From NCBI GenBank assembly GCA_037388885.1, contig JARRJS010000109.1:1-10788 (forward strand): a stretch of DNA of 10,788 bases, written 5' to 3'. The stretch's first letter is position 1; each line of letters begins with the position of its first letter. The translations under genes and the position numbers were made by a program. Below the pieces are notes generated by a model that did not search any database, was not told where the DNA came from, and saw only the letters and a list, made by a program, of their open reading frames with translations. Origin of the DNA: JARRJS01 sp037388885 (GTDB lineage Bacteria > Gemmatimonadota > Gemmatimonadetes > Longimicrobiales > RSA9). Shown here piece after piece: positions 1 through 6,339 of the stretch.

Positions 1-265
1 CCGCCGCAACCTGAGGGGTGGGTGTCAGCACGAGAGCCACAGGACGGGCGGGCGCTGCATCGGCTTCGGCGACGCGGGCCAGGACACCGAGACCGTAGGC
101 GCCCAGCACGCCGGCGCCGGCGCTGCCCCGCAGCACGGCGTTGCCGCCCCGGCGAATCACCGGGACAGCCGCTCGCTGCAACGAGGAAGGGGCTAGCCAG
201 CCCCGTGCGCGCACCGCCGCCACCAGCTCAGCCCCGAGGCCGAGGTCCTCGAACGACTCCGCCAT
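1..265 (-). CDS. DEAD-box-helicase-like protein with degenerate Walker A (N-terminal part, runs off the left edge)
   Basis: The frame is open from an ATG at 265 to the window edge, giving the first 88 residues. A good ribosome binding site (GGAGG, 4 nt before the ATG) supports this start. Residues 5-37 match a DEAD-box Q-motif region: an aromatic residue (F5), then LGL, GW at 22-23, PSSLQ at 26-30 and AVPVI at 33-37. Where motif I (AxTGxGKT) should follow, residues 46-56 read RGSAGAGVLGA. The glycine-rich loop is present, but the catalytic Lys and following Thr are absent. PTPQVA at 82-87 sits where motif Ia (PTRELA) belongs. In active helicases these motifs bind and hydrolyse ATP during RNA remodelling. 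I infer a fold-conserved, probably ATPase-defective relative. Motifs II-VI lie outside the window, so a wholly different role or an active C-terminal half cannot be excluded. It is divergently oriented from the symporter operon. Confidence 0.7.
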   Translation of the reverse strand, partial: MAESFEDLGLGAELVAAVRARGWLAPSSLQRAAVPVIRRGGNAVLRGSAGAGVLGAYGLGVLARVAEADAAPARPVALVLTPTPQVAA

Positions 266-410
266 GCCGCCTCCGTCTCGATTCTCCGGAACGTCGGGGA
301 ATATACCGGCTTGCCGGGTCGCTGCCCACCCGGTTACCATGCCGACCGTCGCCTGTGCTCTGCCCCCCGGCGGAGCGCGTGCGTTTCGGCTCACTCGAAC
401 GGTGACCATC
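266..410. promoter_or_regulatory. Divergent intergenic region between the helicase-like gene and the symporter operon
   Basis: This 145-nt gap must hold the start signals for both directions. It contains an inverted repeat CCGGGT (314-319) / ACCCGG (328-333) with an 8-nt loop, overlapped by a second one, CCGGC-TT-GCCGG (306-317). The two pairings are mutually exclusive. A TATATT hexamer on the minus strand (about 306-301) could be a -10 box for the helicase-like gene, but I see no convincing -35 partner. No glycine-riboswitch consensus, which is common ahead of AGCS symporters, is visible. The repeats could be an operator or leader structure; that is inference. Confidence 0.4.
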
Positions 411-1874
411 ATGGAGTCCATCCGGCTCTGGCTCTCGGGAGCCAGCGACTTCGTCTGGGGCCTGCCCACCATCATCCTGTTGCTCGCCACGGGAGTCTAC
501 CTGACGCTCGTGCTGCGCGGCATCCAGTTCCGGCGCCTCTGGCACTCCCTCTGGCTCGCCCTCGTCGTTCGCAGGGAGCGTGGCGCCGAGGGCGACATCT
601 CACACTTCCAGGCCCTGATGACGGCCCTGGCCGCCACCGTGGGTGTGGGCAACATCGCGGGCGTCGCCACCGCCATCGCGTCGGGCGGCCCCGGCGCCCT
701 GTTCTGGATGTGGATCACGGGCCTGTTCGGCATGGCCACGAAATACTCCGAGGCGCTGCTGGGCGTGCACTACCGCGAGGTGGACCGCCGAGGCAACATG
801 TCCGGCGGACCCATGTACTACCTGTCCCGGGGCGTGGGTGGCCTGCCGGGGAAGGCGCTTGGCTTCCTGTTCGCCCTCTTCGCCGCGTTCGCCGCGTTCG
901 GCATCGGTTGCATGGTCCAGTCGAACTCGGTCGCCGACGCTCTGCACTCTTCGTTCGGCATCCCGCCCGTGTCCACGGGCATCGTCATCATGCTGCTGGC
1001 GGGAGCCGTGATCCTCGGCGGCATCCGCAGCATCGGCCGCGTGACGGGCTTCTTCGTGCCCATCATGATCGTGTTCTATCTGATCGGCGGCCTGGTCGTG
1101 CTGGCCATCAACTGGCGCGGGTTGGACGACATCGTACGCCTGGTGTTCAGCGAGGCGTTCGCGCCCACGGCCGCGATCGGCGGGTTCCTGGGCGCCAGCG
1201 TGCGGGAAGCGGTACGCTGGGGCTTTGCCCGCGGCATCTTCTCCAACGAGTCCGGCCTGGGCACGGGCGGCATCGCCGCGGCCGCGGCGCAAACGCGTTA
1301 CGCGCCGCGCCAGGCCATGGTCTCCATGACGCAGACATTCATCGACACCATCGTCGTCTGCTCCATTACGGGTTTCACCATCATCGCCACCGGCGCCTGG
1401 ATGAAGGTGGACCCGACGACGGGCGTCGCGTTCACCGGCGCGCCACTCACGGTGCAGGCGTTCGAGACCGGCCTGCCGGGCCAGTGGGGCGGCTACATCG
1501 TGTCCCTCGGCCTCGCCTTCTTCGCCTTCTCCACCATTCTGGGCTGGGCGTATTACGGCGAGCGATCCATCGAGTACCTGCTCGGTGAGCGCGCCATCAC
1601 GCCTTACCGCCTGATCTTCGTATTCGCCGCGTTCATCGGCGCGTCCGTGCTCCAGCTCCAGCACACGGAAGGGTTCCAGCTGGTATGGTCATTCAGCGAC
1701 GTCATGAACGGCGCCATGGCCATCCCGAACCTCGTCGGCCTGATCCTGCTGTCCGGTGTCGTGGTGCGGGAGACGCGGCGATACTTCGAACGCGAAGACC
1801 TGGACGAGCTGCGAGAGCCCGGCACCGGCGCCCGCGCCCCACGCGACCTGGAAAGAGAGGAACCCGATGAGTGA
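411..1874 (+). CDS. Sodium:alanine/glycine-type symporter (AGCS family)
   Basis: This 487-aa inner-membrane transporter belongs to the alanine-or-glycine:cation symporter family, which uses the Na+ (or H+) gradient to import small neutral amino acids. Family motifs are intact: TALAATVGVGNIAGVATAIA (71-90), GGPGALFWMW (92-101), GMATKYSEALLG (107-118), GGPMYY (132-137), and the signature GIFSNESGLGT (275-285) followed by an alanine run and QT. STILGWAYYGERSIEYLLG lies at 374-392. The hydrophobic segments fit the family's roughly 10-11 helices, and the length is usual. The ATG at 411 is chosen because the conserved protein begins there and GGTGA (401-405) lies 5 nt upstream. The open frame reaches back to 141, but that stretch is proline/arginine-rich and non-homologous. 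The acidic cytosolic tail (456-487) overlaps the start of the cupin gene by 8 nt. The exact substrate is not readable from sequence; alanine or glycine is likeliest. Confidence 0.95.
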   Translation: MESIRLWLSGASDFVWGLPTIILLLATGVYLTLVLRGIQFRRLWHSLWLALVVRRERGAEGDISHFQALMTALAATVGVGNIAGVATAIASGGPGALFWMWITGLFGMATKYSEALLGVHYREVDRRGNMSGGPMYYLSRGVGGLPGKALGFLFALFAAFAAFGIGCMVQSNSVADALHSSFGIPPVSTGIVIMLLAGAVILGGIRSIGRVTGFFVPIMIVFYLIGGLVVLAINWRGLDDIVRLVFSEAFAPTAAIGGFLGASVREAVRWGFARGIFSNESGLGTGGIAAAAAQTRYAPRQAMVSMTQTFIDTIVVCSITGFTIIATGAWMKVDPTTGVAFTGAPLTVQAFETGLPGQWGGYIVSLGLAFFAFSTILGWAYYGERSIEYLLGERAITPYRLIFVFAAFIGASVLQLQHTEGFQLVWSFSDVMNGAMAIPNLVGLILLSGVVVRETRRYFEREDLDELREPGTGARAPRDLEREEPDE

Positions 1875-2241
1875 AGCCGCCCGCCACTACCGCTGGAGCG
1901 ACCTGCCCCGCGAGCGCGTCACGGACGCGGTGCACCGCAAGGTCATCGGCGGCGAACGCATGATGCTGGCCCACGTCTACCTGGACAAGGGCTGTGTGGT
2001 GCCCAAGCACGCCCACGAGAACGAGCAGATCAGTTACATCCTGGAGGGCGCGCTCCACTTCTGGCTGGGAGAGGACGAGTCGGAAGAAGTGGTGGTGCGG
2101 GCGGGGGAAGTCCTGCACATCCCGTCCAACCTGCCCCACAAGGCAGAGGCCCTGGAGGACACCGTAGACGTGGACGTGTTCAGCCCTCCGCGCCAGGACT
2201 GGTTGGACGGCACGGACACGTACTTCCACGACGAGTCGTAG
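1867..2241 (+). CDS. Small one-domain cupin protein
   Basis: This 124-aa protein is a single conserved cupin barrel (Cupin_2 type). Motif 1 runs from G42 to G61 with H48 and H50. The position usually filled by Glu carries Q54 instead, a variant seen in cupins with an HxHxxEQ pattern. Motif 2 runs from G80 to H91, with P86 and H91. H48, H50, Q54 and H91 would form the metal site. There is no signal peptide, so the protein is cytosolic. Cupins of this size range from dioxygenases and isomerases to sugar- or amino-acid-binding proteins, and the substrate cannot be named. The ATG at 1867 has GAGAGG (1855-1860) 6 nt upstream, inside the symporter gene, whose stop it overlaps. The SDR gene starts 2 nt after its own stop, so it is almost certainly co-translated with both neighbours. 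Confidence 0.9.
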   Translation: MSEAARHYRWSDLPRERVTDAVHRKVIGGERMMLAHVYLDKGCVVPKHAHENEQISYILEGALHFWLGEDESEEVVVRAGEVLHIPSNLPHKAEALEDTVDVDVFSPPRQDWLDGTDTYFHDES

Positions 2242-2243
2242 CC

Positions 2244-3035
2244 ATGGATCTCGGCATTTCCGGCAGGACCGCGTTCGTGGCGGCGTCCAGCCGCGGGCTC
2301 GGCCGGGCGGCCGCGGAAGCGCTCGCAGCGGAAGGCGTCCACCTGCTCATGAATGCGCGGGGGGAAGGCCCGCTGGCGGAAGCCGCGGGGGCCGTGCGTG
2401 AGACCCACGGCGTGCGTGTGCTGGAAGCGCCGGGCGACCTGGCCGACCCGGGCGTGGTTCAGCGTGTACTTGCCGCCGGCTTCGAGGAGTTTGGCCGGTT
2501 CGACATCATGGTGACGAACATCGGCGGGCCGCCGGCGGGTCCGTTCGAATCGTTCTCGCCCGAAGACTGGCGGGCGGCGATCGGGCAGAACCTGGAAAGC
2601 GTGCTGAACCTGGTGCGCGGCGTGCTGGGCGGAATGGAGGAGCGCGGCTGGGGCCGCATCATCAACATCACGTCCATCGCGGTGAAGGAGCCCATCCCGA
2701 ACCTGATCCTGTCCAACAGCTTGCGAGCGGCGGTGACGGGCTTCGCGAAGACGCTGGCCGGCGAGGTCGCCCCCCATGGCGTCACTGTGAACAACGTCAT
2801 GCCGGGCTACACGCGCACGGACCGGATCATGGAGCTGTCCGAGAAGAACGCCGCGCTGCGCGGCACGACGCCGGAACAGGAGCTCGGTCGCTGGGCAGAG
2901 CAGATACCCGCCGGCCGGGTCGGGGAACCGGAGGAGCTGGGGGCGCTCATCGCGTTCCTGGCCTCCGAGCGGGCCGCGTACATCACCGGCACGTCCATCG
3001 CGGTGGACGGTGGCTGGCTGCGCGCTCTCATCTGA
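2244..3035 (+). CDS. SDR-fold protein lacking the catalytic Tyr/Lys (3-oxoacyl-ACP-reductase-like)
   Basis: This 263-aa protein has a short-chain dehydrogenase fold. A glycine-rich nucleotide loop lies at 13-20 (AASSRGLG, without the usual leading TG), an NIGG equivalent of NNAG at 92-95, Asn116 in the helix-4 position, and an SDR-like C-terminus (AAYITGTSIAVDGGW, 244-258). The active site deviates. Ser144 is in place, but the Tyr expected 13 residues later is S157 and the Lys of YxxxK is R161 (SNSLR). This pattern characterises a known divergent subgroup of beta-ketoacyl-ACP-reductase-like SDRs that lacks perfect matches to the NAD motif and catalytic tetrad. Reductase activity should therefore not be assumed; it may use other chemistry or be structural. 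The gene starts 2 nt after the cupin stop, with no obvious Shine-Dalgarno, which suggests translational coupling. Presence of the fold is certain; function is unknown. Confidence 0.92.
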   Translation: MDLGISGRTAFVAASSRGLGRAAAEALAAEGVHLLMNARGEGPLAEAAGAVRETHGVRVLEAPGDLADPGVVQRVLAAGFEEFGRFDIMVTNIGGPPAGPFESFSPEDWRAAIGQNLESVLNLVRGVLGGMEERGWGRIINITSIAVKEPIPNLILSNSLRAAVTGFAKTLAGEVAPHGVTVNNVMPGYTRTDRIMELSEKNAALRGTTPEQELGRWAEQIPAGRVGEPEELGALIAFLASERAAYITGTSIAVDGGWLRALI

Positions 3036-3101
3036 CATGCCCGCTTGAGGCGCTCGCAGGTCGACCACGCCAACCGGGCACAACGCCACACCGCTATGCA
3101 T

Positions 3102-3105
3102 GGAG
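3102..3105 (+). promoter_or_regulatory. Ribosome binding site deciding the ilvE start
   Basis: GGAG lies 5 nt before the ATG at 3111. It favours that codon over the in-frame ATG at 3096, which it overlaps or follows, and over the TTG at 3045. Confidence 0.6.
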
Positions 3106-3110
3106 TCGAG

Positions 3111-4040
3111 ATGTCGACGGAACTGATGGAAGCGGAATGGATCTGGAAGGACGGGGAGTTCATCCCGTGGGGCGACGCGAGGCTCCACCTGCTCAGCCTG
3201 GCGGTCCAGTTCGGGGCATCGATGTTCGAAGGGATCCGGTGCTACACCACCGACGACGGCCCGGCCATCTTCCAGCTCGCGGCCCATATCCGGCGACTCC
3301 GCGACTCCTGCCGTATCTACCGCATGCCGCTGCAGCACGGCCCGGAGGCCCTGGAGGCGGCCTGCGTCGAGTCCGTACGCAGGAATGGCCTGGATGAATG
3401 TTACATCCGGCCCATGGTGCTCTGGGGCTACGGCTCCGCAGGCTTGAACCCGGCTGCCAGTCCACTGGAAACGTACGTCGCCGCGTGGCCGTGGGGCACG
3501 TATTTGGGCGCAGAGGCGCTCGAGCAGGGCGTCGACGCGTGCGTCTCCACCTGGCAGCGTGCCCGACCCAACACGTTCCCCACGGCCGCCAAGGCCGCCG
3601 GCAATTACAACAACGCACAACTCATCAAGATGGAAGCGCTGGCCGGCGGCTTCGCCGAAGGCATCGCGCTGAAGCCGGACGGCCTGGTAAGCGAAGGCAG
3701 TGGCCAGAACCTGTTCCTGGTGCGCGACGATACGTTGATCACGCCACCGGTGGATGGCACGTCCCTGGCCGGCATCACGCGCGCTTCCATTCTTACCCTG
3801 GCGCGTGAGCTCGGCATCCCTGTGCGGGAACAGGCCGTGCCCCGCGAGACGCTCTACACGGCCGACGAGGCCTTCTTCGTCGGCACGGCCACGGAGGTCA
3901 CGCCCATCCGCAGCGTGGACCGCATCACCGTGGGCGTCGGCGGCATGGGCCCCGTCACCCGGCGCATTCAGGAACGTTTCATGGCCGTCGTGCGCGGCAA
4001 GGTGCCCGAGCACGAGGACTGGCTGACCCGGGTCGGGTAG
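3111..4040 (+). CDS. ilvE: Branched-chain amino-acid aminotransferase (class IV, PLP)
   Basis: This 309-aa fold-type IV PLP enzyme interconverts Leu/Ile/Val and their 2-oxo acids with 2-oxoglutarate/Glu. It performs the last step of branched-chain synthesis and the first of breakdown. Visible landmarks are FEGIR at 39-43, YIRPMV at 98-103, the Schiff-base lysine K161 in AAKAAGNYNNAQL, GLVSEGSGQNLF (191-202, E195 near the cofactor ring), and GITRASIL at 221-228. The length is typical. The start at 3111 is preferred because GGAG (3102-3105) lies 5 nt upstream and family members begin close to this point. An ATG at 3096 and a TTG at 3045 are in frame but lack support. It follows the SDR after 75 nt on the same strand, so it is probably the last gene of the uptake operon, possibly with its own promoter in the gap. 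D-amino-acid transaminase or aminodeoxychorismate lyase are less likely given the IlvE-like motifs. Confidence 0.94.
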   Translation: MSTELMEAEWIWKDGEFIPWGDARLHLLSLAVQFGASMFEGIRCYTTDDGPAIFQLAAHIRRLRDSCRIYRMPLQHGPEALEAACVESVRRNGLDECYIRPMVLWGYGSAGLNPAASPLETYVAAWPWGTYLGAEALEQGVDACVSTWQRARPNTFPTAAKAAGNYNNAQLIKMEALAGGFAEGIALKPDGLVSEGSGQNLFLVRDDTLITPPVDGTSLAGITRASILTLARELGIPVREQAVPRETLYTADEAFFVGTATEVTPIRSVDRITVGVGGMGPVTRRIQERFMAVVRGKVPEHEDWLTRVG

Positions 4041-4042
4041 GG

Positions 4043-4080
4043 CGCCGCCGCGCCGCGGTGCCTGCAGGCGGCGATCCGCC
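4043..4080. terminator. GC-rich inverted repeats between convergent genes, terminator-like
   Basis: The 45-nt gap between the convergent ilvE and histidine-kinase genes holds CGCCGCC (4043-4049) paired with GGCGGCG (4067-4073), a 7-bp stem. An alternative smaller stem is GGCGG-CGAT-CCGCC (4067-4080), followed by CTTTG. There is no proper T-tract in either direction. A bidirectional stop signal is inferred from position and base-pairing. Confidence 0.35.
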
Positions 4081-4085
4081 CTTTG

Positions 4086-5801
4086 CTAGCTGGAAAGACA
4101 CTCCTTGACGACCGCTGCCAGCTGGGTCGGCGTGAACGGCTTCTCCAGGAACGCGCCGGCCGACCCGGACTCGTCCGCGTCGGTCGACTCCAGCAATCCC
4201 GACATGAACAGAAACCGCTTGACGCCGTGCTGCTCCCGGAGCCGGCGCGCCAGATCGCGACCGGACACGTCCGGCAGGTTGATGTCCAAGGCGACGAGAT
4301 CCGGCGGGAGCCCGGATTCCCGCGCGCGCGTCAAGGCTTCTGCACCGTTCCTCGCCTCCAGCACGCGATAGCCCTGCAGCCGGAGCACCCGGGCGACGAG
4401 GGCCCGGACGCCGGCTTCGTCGTCCACGACCAGGACCGTGACGCCTTCCGGCTCCGCCGGCTCCACGTCGGTCGCGGCAGCTTCGCCCGGTGCTGCGACG
4501 CCTGACATATCCTCTGTCGAAACCGGCAGGAAGACGCGGAACGTGGTGCCCGCGCCCGGCTCGCTGTCCACACGGACATGCCCGCCACTCTGCCGCACGA
4601 TCCCGTACAATGTGGCCAGCCCCAGCCCCGTACCTTCCGGCTTGGTGGTGAAGAACGGCTCGAAGATCCGTTCCTGCACCTCGGCGGTCATGCCCGTGCC
4701 GGTGTCGCTCACCGCGACGACGACATGCCGGCCTGGTTGAACGTCCGCGTGGGTGCGGGCGTAATCGTCGTTCAGGTCACGCACGCTCGTCTCGATGGTG
4801 AGCGCACCCACACCGGCCATGGCGTCCTCGGCGTTTACCGCCAAATTGACGAGCACCTGCTCCAGGGCGCCCCGGTTGGCCTCCACGGGCGGCAGGTCGG
4901 GTTGGAGCCTGGTCACCAACTGGATGCCGGCCGGCAGCAGCCGGCGCAGCAGGGCTTCCGTATCCCGGATCACGACGTTGAGGTCCAGCGTCTCCCGTGC
5001 GATGGGGTAGCCCCGGCTGAACGCCATCAGGCGGCGGGACAGATCGGCCGCCCGGTCACACGTGCGGAGAACCTCCTCCAGCTCGGACTTCTCCGCCCGT
5101 CGTCCCTCCAGCGCCATGTGCGCCCAGCCCGTGATGACCGTGAGCAGGTTGTTGAAGTCGTGTGCCACGCCGGCCGCCAGCCGGCCCACCGCTTCCATCT
5201 TCTGGGCCTGCCGCAACTGTGCAGCCAGGGATCGGCGCTCTGTCACGTCCGCGGCGTGCAAGACGATACCCCGCACGGCCGGGTCGTCCAGGAGGTTCTG
5301 AGCGGTCACGGCCATCAATCGCACCTCGCCATCCTTCCGCCGCATGCGCAGGTCCAGCTCCTGGATGGCGCCCCGTTCCGTTCGCACCGCCGCCAGGGCC
5401 GTCCGGGCCACTTCGGCGTCCTCGGGGTCAACGACATCGAAGACGCTCTGGCCCAGGCGTTCCTCCACGCTGTAGCCGGTGATGCGTTCGATGGACGGGC
5501 TGGTGTATATGATCTGGCCGTCCGGGCCCAGGACGGTGATCGTGCTCGACACTCGCTCCGAGAGAGCCCGGAACCGGTCCTCCTCGACGTGCCTGCGTCT
5601 CAGCTCACGCGAAAGAAGCAGGTACATGACCAGGGCACTGGCCACCACGAACCCGACGCCCTTGATGGTCTGGACGTGGGCATAGATCTGCGGATCCGAG
5701 AACCAGGCGCGGGCCAACAGGTCCGACACGACGATGTAGAGCGCGCTGGCCAGTGCGTAGAGGCCCGCGGCCCGGGCCGCAGACCAGGAACGAGCGGTCA
5801 T
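4086..5801 (-). CDS. Membrane-anchored PAS hybrid sensor histidine kinase with C-terminal receiver
   Basis: This 571-aa hybrid kinase has, in order, two membrane helices (about 11-29 and 46-64) with a short external loop; a PAS domain with PAC tail (about 75-190); a HisKA domain with the phospho-accepting H214 in AGVAHDFNN; and a HATPase_c domain. The latter shows the N-box NLAVNAEDAM (319-328), G1 DTGTGM (366-371), F-box FEPFFTTK (380-387) and G2 GTGLGL (390-395). An alanine/glutamate-rich linker (430-452) leads to a receiver domain (453-571) with D460/D461, phospho-acceptor D506, S534 and K554. The kinase would autophosphorylate H214 and pass phosphate to D506, then onward. The small external loop suggests a cytosolic or membrane-state signal sensed by PAS rather than a large ligand. 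No separate response regulator or Hpt gene is nearby, so it is an orphan here. The ATG at 5801 follows an in-frame TGA 9 nt upstream. GGGAG sits rather far away (13 nt). Confidence 0.95.
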   Translation of the reverse strand: MTARSWSAARAAGLYALASALYIVVSDLLARAWFSDPQIYAHVQTIKGVGFVVASALVMYLLLSRELRRRHVEEDRFRALSERVSSTITVLGPDGQIIYTSPSIERITGYSVEERLGQSVFDVVDPEDAEVARTALAAVRTERGAIQELDLRMRRKDGEVRLMAVTAQNLLDDPAVRGIVLHAADVTERRSLAAQLRQAQKMEAVGRLAAGVAHDFNNLLTVITGWAHMALEGRRAEKSELEEVLRTCDRAADLSRRLMAFSRGYPIARETLDLNVVIRDTEALLRRLLPAGIQLVTRLQPDLPPVEANRGALEQVLVNLAVNAEDAMAGVGALTIETSVRDLNDDYARTHADVQPGRHVVVAVSDTGTGMTAEVQERIFEPFFTTKPEGTGLGLATLYGIVRQSGGHVRVDSEPGAGTTFRVFLPVSTEDMSGVAAPGEAAATDVEPAEPEGVTVLVVDDEAGVRALVARVLRLQGYRVLEARNGAEALTRARESGLPPDLVALDINLPDVSGRDLARRLREQHGVKRFLFMSGLLESTDADESGSAGAFLEKPFTPTQLAAVVKECLSS

Positions 5802-5929
5802 GTGTTGCTGTCAACTCCCTGTACACGACCGGGGAACGCCCGGCCCGATACGGCACACACGCCACGGCCGGGCACCGGGGAGGGGCACGGGGAAGACCGG
5901 CTCATCGCGTAAGTGTGCCTTTCTGCTGT

Positions 5930-5968
5930 ACTCGACGGCTCTGGCAGGGGAAGCGTCGAGTCGTCGAG
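5930..5968. repeat. 8-bp inverted repeat plus a third direct half-site (operator-like)
   Basis: ACTCGACG (5930-5937) is perfectly complementary to CGTCGAGT (5954-5961), and a further CGTCGAG follows at 5962-5968. The paired half-sites are 24 bp centre to centre, a little over two helical turns, and lie about 130-160 nt upstream of the kinase start. This arrangement resembles a protein binding site more than a terminator: there is no T-tract and the loop is 16 nt. Binding is inference. Confidence 0.4.
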
Positions 5969-6002
5969 ACGCCGATGAAAATGGCGGTGTCGCCCCTGCT
6001 CC

Positions 6003-6027
6003 TGTCAAGGAAGCGGCCGCGTTGACA
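6003..6027. repeat. Inverted repeat TGTCAA/TTGACA enclosing GCGGCCGC
   Basis: TGTCAA (6003-6008) pairs with TTGACA (6022-6027) around a loop containing the 8-nt palindrome GCGGCCGC. It lies just beyond the stop of the 97-aa gene (6030). It could act as a weak 3' end hairpin for that transcript or as a binding site. No T-tract follows it on the minus strand. Confidence 0.3.
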
Positions 6028-6029
6028 CC

Positions 6030-6323
6030 TCAGCGCTCGTGCCGCCGCTGTTCGTCCTCCGGCTGGTACGGCAGCTGGTTCAGGTAGTGCTGCACCTCGA
6101 TGTCGATGCGGGACGTGCGAAGCTGGTCCGTCTCCACCGTCACCACCGTCTCGGGTCCATGGCGGTGGGCACTGATGGTCGCAGTGCCGTCGCCGCCCTT
6201 CAACGTGATGGAATGGTCATCACCGCCCGTGCGTTCCAGCGGGATCCGCTGGGGAAGATACTCGGCCGCGATCCGGATCGCTTCGCGCTCCGACATCGCC
6301 GTCTGCCGTTGGTATGCGGCCAT
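6030..6323 (-). CDS. Unknown 97-aa protein
   Basis: I do not recognise this protein with confidence. It is 97 aa, polar, without signal peptide, cysteines or membrane segments. A likely N-terminal helix spans 11-24 (SEREAIRIAAEYLP). It is followed by three probable beta strands (38-43, 47-53, 59-65), a second helix around 71-84 ending in YLNQLPYQ, and a charged tail (EDEQRRHER). This helix-three strands-helix order recalls small proteins annotated as polyhydroxyalkanoic-acid-system proteins, but only as topology; no diagnostic motif is present. The ATG at 6323 is chosen because it lies 16 nt after the DsbA-like stop. An internal ATG at 6296 is the alternative, and neither has a strong Shine-Dalgarno. 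Codon use resembles the neighbours, and the amphipathic pattern argues for a real gene. It is probably cotranscribed with the DsbA-like gene. Confidence 0.6.
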   Translation of the reverse strand: MAAYQRQTAMSEREAIRIAAEYLPQRIPLERTGGDDHSITLKGGDGTATISAHRHGPETVVTVETDQLRTSRIDIEVQHYLNQLPYQPEDEQRRHER

Positions 6324-6339
6324 CGTCCCGTCCGTTTCT

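Larger units (their letters stand above)
5802..6029 (-). promoter_or_regulatory. Intergenic region upstream of the histidine kinase
   Basis: This 228-nt gap between two minus-strand genes should contain the kinase promoter and any terminator of the upstream pair. The minus strand has exact TTGACA hexamers at 6008-6003 and 5814-5809, but no good -10 box follows the first at 17-18 nt. It also holds the inverted repeats listed separately. Short minus-frame open stretches here look non-coding. Confidence 0.4.

Noticed and set aside
22..405. 127-codon plus-strand frame at the left edge
   Set aside because: It is very Arg/Pro-rich and antisense to a minus-strand frame with clear DEAD-box-like motifs and a good ribosome binding site.
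141..410. N-terminal extension of the symporter starting at 141
   Set aside because: The added 90 residues are Pro/Arg/Ala-rich, lie antisense to the helicase-like gene and have no counterpart in AGCS proteins.
266..410. Glycine riboswitch ahead of the AGCS symporter
   Set aside because: I looked because the association is common, but the conserved glycine-aptamer core sequences are not present.
311..1664. Long plus-strand (311-1588) and minus-strand (600-1664) open frames within the symporter gene
   Set aside because: They are alternative frames of the AGCS gene with His/Arg/Gly-rich, non-membrane translations and no family resemblance.
2034..4013. 659-codon minus-strand open frame opposite the cupin, SDR and ilvE genes
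   Set aside because: It is antisense to three genes with unmistakable family motifs. Its translation is rich in Arg, His, Gly and Ala with no recognisable domain, as expected for the shadow of GC-rich coding DNA.
4578..5912. 444-codon plus-strand open frame opposite the histidine kinase
   Set aside because: The kinase has every expected motif on the minus strand. The opposite frame is compositionally odd (His/Gln/Arg-rich) and motif-free.
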